A stretch of 64,000 nucleotides of DNA from Mesorhizobium loti (GCF_002858745.1 NZ_PJRO01000003.1:415995-479994), one strand, 5' to 3'. Counted from the stretch's first letter, positions 10,713-21,376 are shown. Program-made: numbers and translations. Notes: generated by a model from the letters alone, not told the origin.

Positions 10713-12365
10713 TCAGGCCTGTTCCAGCCAGACGTTCTGCAGATCCATCTCGAAGGTCTGGTGGATGCCGTAGTTCTTCACCTTCTTGCTCATGTGGCAA
10801 TAAAGCTTCTGCCAGTAGGGTTGGATGATGACGCCTGAATCCTGAAGGATCGTCTCGAGATCCTTCATCACTTCGCGCCGCTTCTCCACATCGTTGATGG
10901 AGAGCGCCGTTTTCAACTTGGCGTCGAAATCGGGATTGGAATAGCCGGATTCGTTCCAGGCCTCACCGGTGCGATAGCCGAGCGCCAGCACCTGGACGGC
11001 GAGCGGGCGCATGTACCAGATCGTCATGGAATAGGGGTACTTCGTCCAGTCGTTCCAGAAGGTCGACCCCGGCAGCACGGTTCGTTTGACCTTGATGCCG
11101 GCCTCGCGCAGCTGCGCTGCGATCGCGTCGCCGGTGTTCTTCTGCCAGTCGTCCTCGATCGTTATCAGCTCATGCTCGAAGTCGGCCTGGCCAGCCTCGG
11201 CCATCAGCTTCCTGGCACCGGCAGCGTCGCGCTCCTTCTTGGGCAGCGCGTAATATTCGGGCTGGATCGGGCTGACGTGATGGTTTTCACCGACCGTTCC
11301 GCGCCCGCTGTAGCCGAGCTGCAGCACGACATTGTTGTCGACCGCCATCTGCAGCGCGTTGCGCACCCTCTGGTCGTCATAGGGCTTGTGCGTAACGTTG
11401 GTGCGGGCCACCAGCGTCGTCGCCGTCGCGACCTCCGACTTCACCAGATCCATCTTGTCCAGGATGTCGATGAAATCGGCCGGCGTTTCCAGGTTGAGGT
11501 CGATCTCACCCGATTCAAACGCATTCACCGCGGCATTGAAATCGGTGCCGTAGTCGGTGAACTCGACGCCGTCGAGCGGTGCCTCGCCACCCCACCACTT
11601 GCCGTTTTCGCGCCGCTTGACCACCGCTTTCTGGCCGACGGCATAAGACACCAGCTCGAACGGTCCGGTGCCGATCGGCTTCTTCACCGGGTCGGCGCCA
11701 TCCGCGTCGAAGTTGCGATGAACGATGAGCGCCGGATAGTCCGTGAAGTTCGGGACAAGCGCGATATCCGGCTCCTTGAGCTTCAGCTTCACCGTGTGGT
11801 CATCGACCTTGGTGATGGCGCCATCGAGCGCCTTGCCGGTCTTCTCGTCGATCAGCGCGCCCATGCGCCCGGCCATGGAATTGCCGGCAGCAGCCTTTTC
11901 GCACCAGCGGGTCAGGTTGTAGGCGACGTCGTCGGCGGTGAAGGCATCGCCATTGTTCCAGGTCACCTCCTTGCGCACATGCAGCACATATTCGGTGGCA
12001 TCGTCGTTGATGTCCCAGCTTTCGAGCAGCACCGGCTCGAAGGTGAACTCGCGGGTGTAGCGCACCAGCGGTTCGAGCCAGCTGCGCGAAACATTGGCGA
12101 GTTCCACCCAGTCATAGGTGCGCGGATCCTTTTGCGCCTTGACCGGCATCGACACGCGAAGCGTACCGCCCTTCCTGGCCTCCTCGGCGAAAGCGGGCGT
12201 GGGAACGGCTAGGCCGACCATGCCGTAGGCCAGGGTCGTCGAGGCGCCAAGGGCGCTTGCCAGCGCCAGGAACTCGCGCCGGTCGACACGACCTGCCAGC
12301 GCATCTTGTGCCATCACCTCGACGGCTGCGGGCACGCGGTCGCCATTGCTTCTGAAGAACCCCAT
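10713..12365 (-). CDS. ABC transporter substrate-binding protein, family 5 (peptide/opine type), copy 1
   Basis: This periplasmic binding protein of the SBP_bac_5 (DppA/OppA) class has 550 residues. The N-terminus has a twin-arginine-like signal ([13 protein letters not shown]) and a likely cleavage after TPAFA. Family blocks include [51 protein letters not shown] and [12 protein letters not shown]. No permease or ATPase gene is adjacent. It follows a flavin demethylase and an MttB-like gene on the same strand (86 bp gap), so it probably binds a methylated amino compound or a peptide form of one. It is a close paralog of the protein at 28578-30224. The start ATG follows GGGAGGAG. Confidence 0.88.
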   Translation of the reverse strand: MGFFRSNGDRVPAAVEVMAQDALAGRVDRREFLALASALGASTTLAYGMVGLAVPTPAFAEEARKGGTLRVSMPVKAQKDPRTYDWVELANVSRSWLEPLVRYTREFTFEPVLLESWDINDDATEYVLHVRKEVTWNNGDAFTADDVAYNLTRWCEKAAAGNSMAGRMGALIDEKTGKALDGAITKVDDHTVKLKLKEPDIALVPNFTDYPALIVHRNFDADGADPVKKPIGTGPFELVSYAVGQKAVVKRRENGKWWGGEAPLDGVEFTDYGTDFNAAVNAFESGEIDLNLETPADFIDILDKMDLVKSEVATATTLVARTNVTHKPYDDQRVRNALQMAVDNNVVLQLGYSGRGTVGENHHVSPIQPEYYALPKKERDAAGARKLMAEAGQADFEHELITIEDDWQKNTGDAIAAQLREAGIKVKRTVLPGSTFWNDWTKYPYSMTIWYMRPLAVQVLALGYRTGEAWNESGYSNPDFDAKLKTALSINDVEKRREVMKDLETILQDSGVIIQPYWQKLYCHMSKKVKNYGIHQTFEMDLQNVWLEQA

Positions 12366-12451
12366 TTTCTCCTCCCTTTCTTGGTTTGCTCGGTTCGTAT
12401 TCCCTTGGATCTCTGAGCTTCTTGTTTCTCCGGCGCAGGCTGCGCCTTGCT

Positions 12452-14503
12452 TCATGTTCTCAGCCCGAACCGCACACCGTCATAGATGGCGGCATGGATG
12501 TTGCGGGACGCGACAGCATCGCCGATGCGGTAGAGGATGAAGGAGCCTGCGGGGTTGCGGTGGGGAAAGATGTCGCCGCCTGCGATCAGTCGCTCATAGT
12601 CGACCGCGCCTGTATTGGCGGAGAGTGGCTTCAGCGTCAGGTAGAGCTCGTCGAGTGGTGCCGTGCCATGCTCGACCACGACCTGGTCGACCAGCCTTGT
12701 CGCCTGCCATCCCTCGGCAAAGTCCGAGCCTAGCGTCGCCACCAGTTGGTTGCCGTCGCGCCTGACCGAGCGCAGGCGCGTGTTGATGGTGATGGTCACG
12801 CCCTTGGCATGGAAGGCGGCCATATAGGGAACATGATTGAGCCCACCCATTTCCGGCGCGAAGAACCGCTCGGGTGAAACCAGCTCGAGCCTGGCGCCCT
12901 GATTGGCGATGAGCTCGGCTGCCCCCATGCCCTGGTGACCGCCATTGTCATCGTAGAGCAGCACGTTTTCGGCCGCCTTGACCGCGCCCGAGAGGATGTC
13001 CCAGCTCGAGGTGACCAGCTCATCGCCCGCTTCCAGCGGCGGGTTCTGCGGAATGCCGCCCGTGGCGACGATGACCACATCCGGTTCCAGGTCCAGCACA
13101 TCCTGGCTTTCGGCCCAGCTATCGTAGCGGATATCGACGCCGAGCCGCTCCAGTTCGGCGAGCCGCCAGTCGACGATGCCGATCAGCTCCTTGCGGCGCG
13201 GGTTCTGCGCGGCAAGCCGAATTTGCCCGCCCGCCTGCGAAGCAGCCTCCAACACCGTCACCGTGTGGCCGCGTTCAGCCGCCACACGCGCCGCCTCCAG
13301 TCCTGCCGGCCCAGCACCGACCACGACGATGCGTTTCAGTGCTCCATCCGTCCTGCCGATGACATGCGGGATCGTCGCCTCCCGCCCCGTTGCCGCATTG
13401 TGGATGCACAATGCCTCACCGCCCTCATAGATCCGGTCCAGGCAGTAGGTGGCACCGACACAGGGGCGGATCTCGTGCTCGCGGCCTTCCATGACCTTCC
13501 GCATGATGTGCGGGTCGGCTATGTGGGCGCGTGTCATGCCGACCATGTCGAGCTTGCCGCTGGCAATGGCATGGCGCGCGGTCGCCACATCCTGGATGCG
13601 CGCGGCATGGAAGGTCGGGAACTTCGTCGCCGCCCTCACCTCGCCGGCGAAGTCGAGATGCGGCGAGGAACGCATGCCCGTCACCGGGATGACCCTGGAG
13701 AGTGCGGCATCGCTCTCGATCGATCCCCGGATGATGTTGAGGAAGTCGACCTTGCCGGAGTTCGCCAGCCGCCGCGCGATCTCGATGCCTTCCTCCTTCG
13801 AAAGGCCGGCGGCGAAATCCTCGTCAGCCACCATGCGGATGCCGACGACGAAATCCTTGCCCACCGCTGCCCGCACGGCATCCAATACCATGTCGGTGAA
13901 GCGCAGCCGGTTCTCCAGCGAACCGCCGAAGTCGTCGTCGCGATGGTTGGTGGCCGGCGACCAGAAGCCGTCGATGAGATGGCCATAGGCCTCGAACTCG
14001 AAGCCATCGAGGCCTGCCGCCTGGCAGCGCTGGGCAGCAGAAGCATAATCCCTAACGATGCGCTCGATGTCCCAATCCTCCGCTGTCTTGGGAAAGGCGC
14101 GGTGGGCCGGCTCGCGTACCCGCGAGGCCGACAGCACCGGCAGCCAGTCGGCCTTGTTCCAGCCGGTGCGGCGGCCGAGATGCGTGATCTGGATCATCAC
14201 CTTGCAATCATGCTCGTGGCAGGCGTCGGCAAGTTCGGCCAGCCAGGGCACGATGGCATCGTCGTAGAGGTGCAGGTTGCCGAAGGCAGCCGGGCTGTCA
14301 CGCGACACGATGGCCGAGCCCGCCGTCATCGTCAGCGCCATACCGCCCTTGGCTTTCTCGGCATGATAGAGCCGGTAACGCTCTTTCGGCATGCCGTCTT
14401 CCGAATAGGCCGGCTCATGGCTCGTCGACATCACCCGGTTCTTGAGCATCAGGTGCTTCAGTTGGTACGGCTGAAGAAGCGGATCTTTTGTTGCCGAAGT
14501 CAT
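12452..14503 (-). CDS. Old-yellow-enzyme/trimethylamine dehydrogenase-type N-demethylase (DgcA-like)
   Basis: The 683-residue protein is a fusion of an N-terminal FMN TIM barrel ([47 protein letters not shown]) and C-terminal FAD/NAD Rossmann folds ([29 protein letters not shown]). Length and layout match DgcA-type dimethylglycine or N-methylproline demethylases and trimethylamine dehydrogenase. The [4Fe-4S] ligand row reads C-V-G-A-T-Y-C...C: Ala stands where the second Cys of the usual motif would be. It lies between MttB-like and binding-protein genes on one strand. Dimethylglycine, stachydrine-derived N-methylproline or another N-methyl amine are possible substrates; no DgcB-like partner is in the window. 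Confidence 0.82.
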   Translation of the reverse strand: MTSATKDPLLQPYQLKHLMLKNRVMSTSHEPAYSEDGMPKERYRLYHAEKAKGGMALTMTAGSAIVSRDSPAAFGNLHLYDDAIVPWLAELADACHEHDCKVMIQITHLGRRTGWNKADWLPVLSASRVREPAHRAFPKTAEDWDIERIVRDYASAAQRCQAAGLDGFEFEAYGHLIDGFWSPATNHRDDDFGGSLENRLRFTDMVLDAVRAAVGKDFVVGIRMVADEDFAAGLSKEEGIEIARRLANSGKVDFLNIIRGSIESDAALSRVIPVTGMRSSPHLDFAGEVRAATKFPTFHAARIQDVATARHAIASGKLDMVGMTRAHIADPHIMRKVMEGREHEIRPCVGATYCLDRIYEGGEALCIHNAATGREATIPHVIGRTDGALKRIVVVGAGPAGLEAARVAAERGHTVTVLEAASQAGGQIRLAAQNPRRKELIGIVDWRLAELERLGVDIRYDSWAESQDVLDLEPDVVIVATGGIPQNPPLEAGDELVTSSWDILSGAVKAAENVLLYDDNGGHQGMGAAELIANQGARLELVSPERFFAPEMGGLNHVPYMAAFHAKGVTITINTRLRSVRRDGNQLVATLGSDFAEGWQATRLVDQVVVEHGTAPLDELYLTLKPLSANTGAVDYERLIAGGDIFPHRNPAGSFILYRIGDAVASRNIHAAIYDGVRFGLRT

Positions 14504-14576
14504 AGGGTGACCTGCCTGATTCTGAACGGAAACTGCAGGCGGATCATGCCGATTCGCGATGCTGAGATCATCTGTT

Positions 14577-16136
14577 TCAATTGACGGTATCCGGCAGCCT
14601 TTCCTCGCGCCGCGCGATGAAGTCCTCCAGTGCCTCGGCGATGCCCTCGTCGAGCTTCGGCTCCTCGTAGTCGGCCAGCATGTTGCGCGCCTTTTCGCGA
14701 CCGCGTGTATCGTGATCCTTCGCGCCTTCGGCCTTCCATTGCTCGAAGGAATTGAAGTCCATGATGCTGGGACTGAAGAAGGCTTTCTCGAAATGATCGA
14801 GCGTGTGCTGGGTGCCGAGAAAATGACCGGCCGGACCGACTTCGCGAACCGCCGCCATAGCGTCCTTGAAATCCTCGAACGGCACCCCGCCGGCATATTT
14901 GTACCATCCGACAAGCTGCTCGCAGTCGGTGGCGAACTTCGAATAGCCGCAGGTCAATCCGGCTTCCAGCCAGCCCGCGGAATGCCAGATGTAGTTGGCG
15001 CCGGACAGGATAGCGGCATGCATCAGCATGTTCGCTTCATAACCCGCCTGCGCGTCGTTCAGCTTGGAGCCGACATGGAAGCCGGAGGTGCGCCACGGCA
15101 GCCGGTATTTCCGGGCGAGCGCGCCCATGAGGTACATCATCTGGGCGGCTTCCGGCGTCCCGCCCATAGGCGCGCCGGTCTTCATATCCACCGCAACCAT
15201 GAACTGCCCGTAGATCTGCGGCGAGCCTGGACGCAGCAGCTGCGTGAAGGCGACGCCCGCCAGCGCCTCGGCATTGACCTGCGCGACAGCGCCCACCGAC
15301 GAAGCCGATGTCGAAGCACCGCAAAGGGCAAAGGGGGCGAGGATCAGCGGCTGGTTGTTTCGCGCATAGACCTTCATGGCGTCGAGCATGGTTGCATCCC
15401 ACACCAGCGGCGAGTTGCAGTTGGTGATCGACACCAGCACCGGATTGTCGCGGACATAGTCCTCGCCGAACACGATGCCGGCCATGGCCATCGTGTCTTC
15501 GGCGCGGTCCTTCGACGTCACGATGCCCATGAACGGCTTGTCGGAGTGCTTCAGGGCCGAATGGATGATGTGCAGGTGCCGTTTCGGCACCGGGATCTCC
15601 ATCGGCTCGCAGATGATCGAGCTCGACGAGTGCAGCGCCGGCGCCATGTAGGCGAGTTTGTGGAAATTCTGCAGGTCGGCCAGCGTGCCGTAGCGCCGGT
15701 TGTTATCGAGGTCGCGGACATAAGGCGCACCGTACATCGGCACGAAGATGGAATTCTTGCCGCCAATGCGCACCGAGCGCTCCGGGTTGCGCGCATTGAG
15801 CGTAAATTCGGCGGGAACCTTCGACACCAGATCCATCAGGAGGGCACGATCGAGGCGGACCCGCGTGCCCGAGACATCGGCTCCGGCCTGCCGCCACAAG
15901 GCGATCGCCTCGTCGTCGCGGAATTCGCAGCCGACCTCCTCCAGTATGGAGAGGGATTCCTGATGGATCAGTTCGACCGCTTCGTCAGGAACGATCTCAT
16001 AGGCTGGAATCTGGCGCACCAGCGTGGGGAAGGCCGGCAAGGCAGCGCTTCTCAACGCCTTGCGACCGACGCGCCCGCCACCGCGGCGATGTGCGGCCGG
16101 CGTTTCCGTGATCTGGCTTATATCTGCAACACTCAT
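14577..16136 (-). CDS. MttB-superfamily (trimethylamine methyltransferase-like) protein, copy 1
   Basis: MttB-superfamily proteins move a methyl group from a quaternary or tertiary amine to a corrinoid protein. The 519-residue product has family blocks such as HQESLSILEEVGCEFRDDEA, GAPYVRDLDNNRRYGTL, ITNCNSPLVWDATML and AILSGANYIWHSAGWLEAGL. There is no in-frame TAG, so it is a non-pyrrolysine member; one member of this class is a known glycine betaine methyltransferase. It is first in an operon with the DgcA-like enzyme (73 bp gap) and binding protein. I chose the ATG of MSVADISQ. No corrinoid protein or methylcorrinoid:folate methyltransferase gene is nearby. A second paralog is at 30274-31821. 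Confidence 0.85.
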   Translation of the reverse strand: MSVADISQITETPAAHRRGGGRVGRKALRSAALPAFPTLVRQIPAYEIVPDEAVELIHQESLSILEEVGCEFRDDEAIALWRQAGADVSGTRVRLDRALLMDLVSKVPAEFTLNARNPERSVRIGGKNSIFVPMYGAPYVRDLDNNRRYGTLADLQNFHKLAYMAPALHSSSSIICEPMEIPVPKRHLHIIHSALKHSDKPFMGIVTSKDRAEDTMAMAGIVFGEDYVRDNPVLVSITNCNSPLVWDATMLDAMKVYARNNQPLILAPFALCGASTSASSVGAVAQVNAEALAGVAFTQLLRPGSPQIYGQFMVAVDMKTGAPMGGTPEAAQMMYLMGALARKYRLPWRTSGFHVGSKLNDAQAGYEANMLMHAAILSGANYIWHSAGWLEAGLTCGYSKFATDCEQLVGWYKYAGGVPFEDFKDAMAAVREVGPAGHFLGTQHTLDHFEKAFFSPSIMDFNSFEQWKAEGAKDHDTRGREKARNMLADYEEPKLDEGIAEALEDFIARREERLPDTVN

Positions 16137-16251
16137 ATTTGGCGTTCTCCCTCCGGAAAGAGAACGCGCTGCACCTCGGTTGTTCAAGCGAATAAGGAGC
16201 CCTGTTCGCTTGAGTTCAACTCAAGCGTAACCGGTTCAAGCGTTGATCGGA

Positions 16252-17148
16252 TCAGGCGTCGAACGCAAGCAGCCAATCCCGCAACAGGCCAGCTTGCGGG
16301 CTCAGCGGACGGCGCGCGCTCCAGGTGACGTAATAGGCGTGCGGCGCCGCGATTTCGGCGGGGCTGAGCTGCACCAGATCGCCGCTTTCTATGAGCGGCC
16401 TGACCAGGCTTGCCCAGCCCAGCACCGCCCCCTGCCCGCTGCGCGCCGCCTGCAGCGCGATGACATGGCTGTTGAAGCGCCTGACATTGAGGCGCCGGTT
16501 GGGGCAGCCGAGTTCACGAAAGAAGTCCGCCCAGGTGGTCCAGCTCCAGTCCATGCCCTCTACGGAAAGCAATTGCAGTCGCGCCAGATCTTCGAGTGTC
16601 TCGACGGCGTGTTCGCGCGCAAACCCAGGACTGGCGACGGCGAAGATACGGTCGTCATAAAGCCTGGCCGACAGCTCGTCCGGCCACTCGCCATCGCCAT
16701 AACGAAGCCTGAGATCGATATCGGGGCGGTCGAGGCCGCGCGGATGATCGGAGATCACGTGATCGACGGCGATATCCTGGTGGCTATCCCAGAAGGCGCT
16801 CATGCGCGGCATCAGCCACAGGTGAGCCATCGCCATGGTGCAGCCGATGGTGACACTGGATTGTCCACCGGAAGCCTTGACCTGGCGAAAGGTCGATGAA
16901 ATCCGCTCGAACCCTTCCTTGAGCGCAGCCGCCATCGTTTCGCCCTCGCGGGTCAGCTCAAGCGCGCGGTGCCGGCGCAGGAACAGCGGATTGCCGAGTT
17001 CCTCTTCGAGCATGCGGATCTGCTTGGAAACAGCGCCGGTCGTAACGTTGAGTTCCTCGGCGGCCTTGGTCAGGCTGAGATGGCGCGCAGCCGCCTCGAA
17101 GGCCGCGAGTGCGATCAGTGAAGGAAGGTTGTAATAGCGGCGAACCAT
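16252..17148 (-). CDS. LysR-family regulator, GcvA type
   Basis: The 298-residue protein has the winged helix-turn-helix (FEAAARHLSLTKAAEELNVT, GAVSKQIRMLEEELGNPLFL) and a GcvA-like effector domain (VTIGCTMAMAHLWLMPRM). It sits upstream of the MttB1-DgcA-SBP1 operon on the same strand and diverges from the amino acid-type ABC operon across 286 bp. It could control either; the divergent layout favours the ABC importer. Confidence 0.9.
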   Translation of the reverse strand: MVRRYYNLPSLIALAAFEAAARHLSLTKAAEELNVTTGAVSKQIRMLEEELGNPLFLRRHRALELTREGETMAAALKEGFERISSTFRQVKASGGQSSVTIGCTMAMAHLWLMPRMSAFWDSHQDIAVDHVISDHPRGLDRPDIDLRLRYGDGEWPDELSARLYDDRIFAVASPGFAREHAVETLEDLARLQLLSVEGMDWSWTTWADFFRELGCPNRRLNVRRFNSHVIALQAARSGQGAVLGWASLVRPLIESGDLVQLSPAEIAAPHAYYVTWSARRPLSPQAGLLRDWLLAFDA

Positions 17149-17434
17149 GATCTGTCGGTCGTGCGACGCCTCTGATGCTATGCGTTGGCATTCAATCCAG
17201 CCATTTGGCCCGGATCGATCGCAGACTGCAATAGCTCCCGCTCCCAACCTAAACTCATAACCAGACGGAATAGGATCGATAAAACTCGATATTGGACGGA
17301 ATGCCCCACATTTGACTAGTCTTGGCCATCGGAAGCGCCTCCATAAGCCTGATGGGTTTCGGCCCGGACTCATGAAAGAAGGCTCGACCGCAATCGACCG
17401 GCCAGGACGCCGGATCGCAAAACAGGGGAACACG

Positions 17435-18331
17435 ATGACGAAGTCCAGACTGGCCGTTCAAGCGGCCATGGTTGCGTTGATGGCCGTTGCACCGGCATGG
17501 GCGCAGGAAGTGCCTAACTTCAATGCGGACAAGATCGCGACCGATCCGGCGCTTGCGGCCAAGCTTCCCGAGCAGATTGCCAAGGCAGGCGTCCTGGTCA
17601 TCGGCTCGGATACGGCCTATGCGCCCTGGGAGTATATTTCCGAAAAGGACGGCCAGACTGCCGAAGGCATCGATGTCGACATCGCCGAAGCGATGGCCAA
17701 GACGCTCGGCCTGAAGCTGGATTTCCGAACTGCGGCGTTCGACGGCATCCTGCCGGCGCTCGGCGCGAAATACGATCTCGGCATCTCCGCTTTCTCGATC
17801 AGCAATGAGCGGCTGAAAGCCGTCAACTTCGTCAGCTATTCGCAGACCGGCGCCTTGTGGGCGGTGAAGGCCGGCAACCCGAAGACCTTCAAGCCGGATG
17901 AATTGTGCGGACGCAATGTCGCCATCCAGAGCGGCAGCTTCTTCCAGCGCCTGCTGCAGGAGGAAAACCAGGCCTGCCTGTCCGCCGGCAAGCCCGAGAT
18001 CGAGATGATCCCGTTCGCGACCCAGGCCGAGGCGCTGACGCGTGTCGCCGCCGATGGCGCCGATGCGACGGTCTCCGGCTCGGCCACGATCGGCTATGCC
18101 GCCAAGCAGTCGAACGGCAGGCTCCAGACCATGCGCCCGACCGGCAAGCTCGGAGGCTTCGGCCTCAACGGCATCGCCATCGCCAAAAAAGACACCCGGC
18201 TGACGGAGCTTGTCGCGGAAGTCACCAACAAGCTGATCGCCGGCGGTGTCTACAAGGAGATCTACGGCATGTGGGGCATCGACGATTCCAACATTCCGGT
18301 GGCCGAAATCAATCCGAAGGTGAAGGATTGA
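17435..18331 (+). CDS. Polar amino acid-type ABC transporter substrate-binding protein
   Basis: The 298-residue precursor has a signal peptide ending APAWA and the family 3 (glutamine/cystine/ectoine type) fold: VLVIGSDTAYAPWEYI, GIDVDIAEAMAKTLGLKLDF, FDGILPALGAKYDLGISAFSIS and the late NKLIAGGVYKEIYGMWGID. An AGGGGAA site precedes the ATG. It starts an operon with a permease, an ATPase and an M20 amidohydrolase. The ligand is unknown; an N-acyl or N-methyl amino acid would fit the neighbours. Confidence 0.9.
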   Translation: MTKSRLAVQAAMVALMAVAPAWAQEVPNFNADKIATDPALAAKLPEQIAKAGVLVIGSDTAYAPWEYISEKDGQTAEGIDVDIAEAMAKTLGLKLDFRTAAFDGILPALGAKYDLGISAFSISNERLKAVNFVSYSQTGALWAVKAGNPKTFKPDELCGRNVAIQSGSFFQRLLQEENQACLSAGKPEIEMIPFATQAEALTRVAADGADATVSGSATIGYAAKQSNGRLQTMRPTGKLGGFGLNGIAIAKKDTRLTELVAEVTNKLIAGGVYKEIYGMWGIDDSNIPVAEINPKVKD

Positions 18332-18356
18332 GGCAACCGAAGCGGGAGCGGATCAG

Positions 18357-19277
18357 GTGAGCATGGACATCGAGAAAGCCCCGCCGGACCGTCTGGTACC
18401 GGCGCGGCAGGCTGACCGGGATGGTGCCGTCAAACTGAACGAAGTGGTTCCGAGGCGCCATCCCGGTCGCTGGCTGGCGACCATCCTGCTTCTGTGGCTC
18501 GCCTTTTCCTTCGCCCAGAACGTGGCGACCAACGAGAACTTCCACTGGGACATCTTCGCCCAGTATGTCTTCGCGCCGCAGGTGATACGCGGCGTCGGCT
18601 GGACGATCCTGCTCACCATCGTCGCCATGGCGGTGGCGATCTCGATCGCGCTGCTGCTCGTCGTCATGCGCGGTTCCGACAATCCGATCCTGCGCACCTG
18701 CGCCTGGTTCTGGATATGGTTCTTCCGCGGCACGCCCGTCTACACGCAGCTCCTGTTCTGGGGGCTGTTTGCCGTGCTCTTTCCGCGCATCTCGCTGTCT
18801 CTGCCCTTCGGCTCGGAAATCGTCGGCCTCGACACCAGGATGCTCGTTACGCCGGCGGTGGCCGCGATCGTCGGACTGGGCTTCAACGAATCCGCCTATC
18901 TCGCCGAGATCTTCCGTGCCGGCTTCAATGCGATCGATCGCGGCCAGCTTGAGGCAGCGCAGGCGCTTGGCATGCGGCAAGGCCGGATCTGGCGGCGTAT
19001 CCTGTTGCCGCAAGCCATGCGGGTGATCGTGCCGCCGACCGGCAACGAGACAATCGGCATGCTGAAGATGACGTCGCTGGTGCTTGCCGTGCCGTTCACG
19101 CTCGACTTGATGTTCGCCACCAACGCCATCGCCAACAGGCTCTATCTGCCGGTACCTCTGCTGCTCGTCGCTGGCTTCTGGTACCTCTCGATCACCAGCC
19201 TGCTCATGGTCGGCCAATATTATCTCGAGCGTCATTTCGGCAGGGGCGTCGATACGATCAGGGCGAGGACGGAATGA
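18357..19277 (+). CDS. Polar amino acid-type ABC transporter permease
   Basis: The 306-residue inner-membrane protein has a long N-terminal lead followed by about six membrane helices and the EAA-type loop [20 protein letters not shown] typical of HisMQ/GlnP permeases. A single permease gene suggests a homodimer. It follows the binding protein by 25 bp and overlaps the ATPase start by 4 bp (ATGA). The GTG at 18357 has GGGAG 8 nt upstream; an ATG two codons later is an alternative. Confidence 0.9.
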   Translation: MSMDIEKAPPDRLVPARQADRDGAVKLNEVVPRRHPGRWLATILLLWLAFSFAQNVATNENFHWDIFAQYVFAPQVIRGVGWTILLTIVAMAVAISIALLLVVMRGSDNPILRTCAWFWIWFFRGTPVYTQLLFWGLFAVLFPRISLSLPFGSEIVGLDTRMLVTPAVAAIVGLGFNESAYLAEIFRAGFNAIDRGQLEAAQALGMRQGRIWRRILLPQAMRVIVPPTGNETIGMLKMTSLVLAVPFTLDLMFATNAIANRLYLPVPLLLVAGFWYLSITSLLMVGQYYLERHFGRGVDTIRARTE

Positions 19278-20074
19278 ACGCCATCATGACACCGCCGCCA
19301 CGCAGCACCGACGCGCAACCTTGCGTGCATCTGCAGGGCATCCACAAATTCTACGGTTCCGTGCATGCCTTGCGGAATGTCGATCTGACCATCAAACGAG
19401 GAGAGGTCTGCGTTGCCATCGGGCCGTCCGGTTCCGGCAAGTCGACGCTGCTTCGCTGCATCAACCAGCTTGAAGAGATCTCGGCCGGCAAAGTCTACGT
19501 GCTCGGCGAACTGGCAGGCTACGCCGAAATCGACGGGCGCATGCATGTGCTGGCGCCCCGCCGCATCGCCGAGCAGCGCCGCCGCACCGGCATGGTGTTC
19601 CAGCGCTTCAACCTGTTCCCGCACATGACGGCGATCGAAAACATCATGGAAGGGCCGGTGCATGTGAAGAACACGCCTAAGGCGACGGCGCGGGAGAACG
19701 CGCAGGCTTTGTTGAAGCGTGTTGGCCTCGCCGATCTTGCCGGCCGCTATCCGAGCCAGCTTTCGGGTGGGCAGCAGCAGCGGGTCGCCATTGCTCGTGC
19801 TTTGGCGATGGAGCCGGAGGTGATGCTGTTCGATGAACCGACCTCCGCCCTTGACCCCGAACTGGTCGGCGAAGTGCTGGACGTCATCAAGGATCTCGCC
19901 AGCTCCGGAATGACCATGATGCTGGTCACCCACGAAATCGGTTTCGCGCGCGAGGTCGCCAACCATCTGGTGTTTATGGACCAGGGCGCGGTCGTCGAGG
20001 AAGGCGACCCACGCGCTGTGCTGAACCGGCCGTCCAATCCACGCACCAGAGCCTTCCTGTCCAAGGTACTTTAA
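19274..20074 (+). CDS. Polar amino acid-type ABC transporter ATPase
   Basis: The 266-residue nucleotide-binding subunit has Walker [10 protein letters not shown], signature [15 protein letters not shown], Walker [15 protein letters not shown] and H-loop [11 protein letters not shown], in the GlnQ/HisP style. An insert of about 20 residues ([21 protein letters not shown] area) sits between Walker A and the Q-loop. It completes the importer with the two preceding genes. Confidence 0.94.
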   Translation: MNAIMTPPPRSTDAQPCVHLQGIHKFYGSVHALRNVDLTIKRGEVCVAIGPSGSGKSTLLRCINQLEEISAGKVYVLGELAGYAEIDGRMHVLAPRRIAEQRRRTGMVFQRFNLFPHMTAIENIMEGPVHVKNTPKATARENAQALLKRVGLADLAGRYPSQLSGGQQQRVAIARALAMEPEVMLFDEPTSALDPELVGEVLDVIKDLASSGMTMMLVTHEIGFAREVANHLVFMDQGAVVEEGDPRAVLNRPSNPRTRAFLSKVL

Positions 20075-20106
20075 TCTCAGCAAATGCCTGATCGGAATCC
20101 GTTCTC

Positions 20107-21261
20107 ATGACCCATATCGACCATGAACTGCTGGCCAGGCTGAAGGCGTGGCGGCGTCATTTGCACCAGCATCCCGAAGTGTCGGGCGAGGAGCGGCAGA
20201 CCAGCGCCTTTGTCAGCGAACGGCTGGCCGAGCTCGGCATACCGCATGTCACCGGCGTCGGCGGAACCGGCGTGGTCGCCACGCTGCGGCGCGGCAACTC
20301 GAACCGCTCTGTTGGCCTGAGGGCGGACATGGACGCCTTGCCGATCGCCGAGGAGAACGGTTTCGACCATGTCTCCGTCAATCCGGGCGTCATGCATGCC
20401 TGCGGCCATGATGGCCACACCGCCTGCCTGATCGGCGCGGCGGCGGTCCTGGTCCGCGACGACAGCTGGTCGGGCACCATCCATTTCGTTTTCCAGCCGT
20501 CGGAAGAAAATGGCGAGGGCGCCAAGGCGATGATCGCCGATGAGCTGTTCGAACGTTTCCCGATGGAACGGCTTTTTGCCTGCCACAATTGGCCGGGAAT
20601 GGAGCCCGGCGTGGTTGCGGTTCACAACGGCCCGTCCATGGCCGCCGGCGGCGACTGGCATGTCACCTTGAAAGGCATCGCCGGTCATGCCGCACTACCG
20701 CATGCGACACGGGATCCGATCCTGGCGGCCGGCCATCTCATCGTCGCCCTGCACAGCATCGTTTCGCGCAATGTCGACCCGATCGACACGGTCGCCCTGA
20801 CCGTGAGCATGGTCAATGGCGGGGTGGTCAGCAACCAGATCCCAGAGACTGTGGAACTGGTCGGCACGCTCAGGACCTTCAAAGCCGAGGTGCGCGCCAT
20901 GGTCATCCAGCGCATGAGCGAGGTGATCGAAGGCATCGCCCGCTCCTTCGGGGTCGAAGCCGACTATGAGATCAAGTCGACGGGACGCGTCATGGCCGAC
21001 ACGCCGGAAGAATCCCGCCTCGCAATCCTGGCTGCCGAAAGCGCTGGCCTCACGGTGACGCGGGATATCCGGCCGGCGATGGGCGGCGACGATTTCGCTT
21101 TCCTGGTCGAAGGCAGAGGCGGGGCCTATGTGCTGATCGGCAACGGCCCGGTCATCAATGGCGGCAAGCTCCACAACGAACGCTACGACTTCAACGACGA
21201 CATCATCGGCCCTGCCGTCGGCTGGCTCGCGACGGTGGCGAAGATGGCCGTGGCGGAGTAA
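20107..21261 (+). CDS. M20D amidohydrolase (hippurate/N-acyl amino acid hydrolase type)
   Basis: The 384-residue enzyme belongs to the M20D peptidase-like amidohydrolases that split N-acyl amino acids. Metal-site motifs are visible: GLRADMDALPIAEENG, MHACGHDGHTACL, FQPSEENGEGAKAM, LFACHNWPGMEPG and the late LHNERYDFNDD. The dimerisation domain lies between about residues 180 and 295. It follows the ABC importer by 32 bp on the same strand, so the imported compound is probably an amide that this cytoplasmic enzyme cleaves. The real substrate is unknown. Confidence 0.9.
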   Translation: MTHIDHELLARLKAWRRHLHQHPEVSGEERQTSAFVSERLAELGIPHVTGVGGTGVVATLRRGNSNRSVGLRADMDALPIAEENGFDHVSVNPGVMHACGHDGHTACLIGAAAVLVRDDSWSGTIHFVFQPSEENGEGAKAMIADELFERFPMERLFACHNWPGMEPGVVAVHNGPSMAAGGDWHVTLKGIAGHAALPHATRDPILAAGHLIVALHSIVSRNVDPIDTVALTVSMVNGGVVSNQIPETVELVGTLRTFKAEVRAMVIQRMSEVIEGIARSFGVEADYEIKSTGRVMADTPEESRLAILAAESAGLTVTRDIRPAMGGDDFAFLVEGRGGAYVLIGNGPVINGGKLHNERYDFNDDIIGPAVGWLATVAKMAVAE

Positions 21262-21323
21262 TATCAACGGTCGTTGAATGACCGTTGGGCCACACGACCG
21301 CGCGCCGCGCCCGTTGGCGCGAA

Positions 21324-21376
21324 AGTTGGAGCGTTTCCATTTTACGGAAACGCTCCAACTCTTTGCTGGAATTGCT
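21324..21376. repeat. Rhizobial palindromic repeat, copy R1 (partial)
   Basis: AGTTGGAGCGTTTCC (21324-21338) and its exact complement (21346-21360) form a 15-bp stem, followed by CTTTGCTGGAATTGCT, which other copies share. It lies between two convergent genes and may also end their transcripts. Confidence 0.75.

Noticed and set aside
14577..16136. Pyrrolysine-type MttB with an in-frame TAG
   Set aside because: Both MttB-like frames run full length without an internal stop, so they are non-pyrrolysine members.
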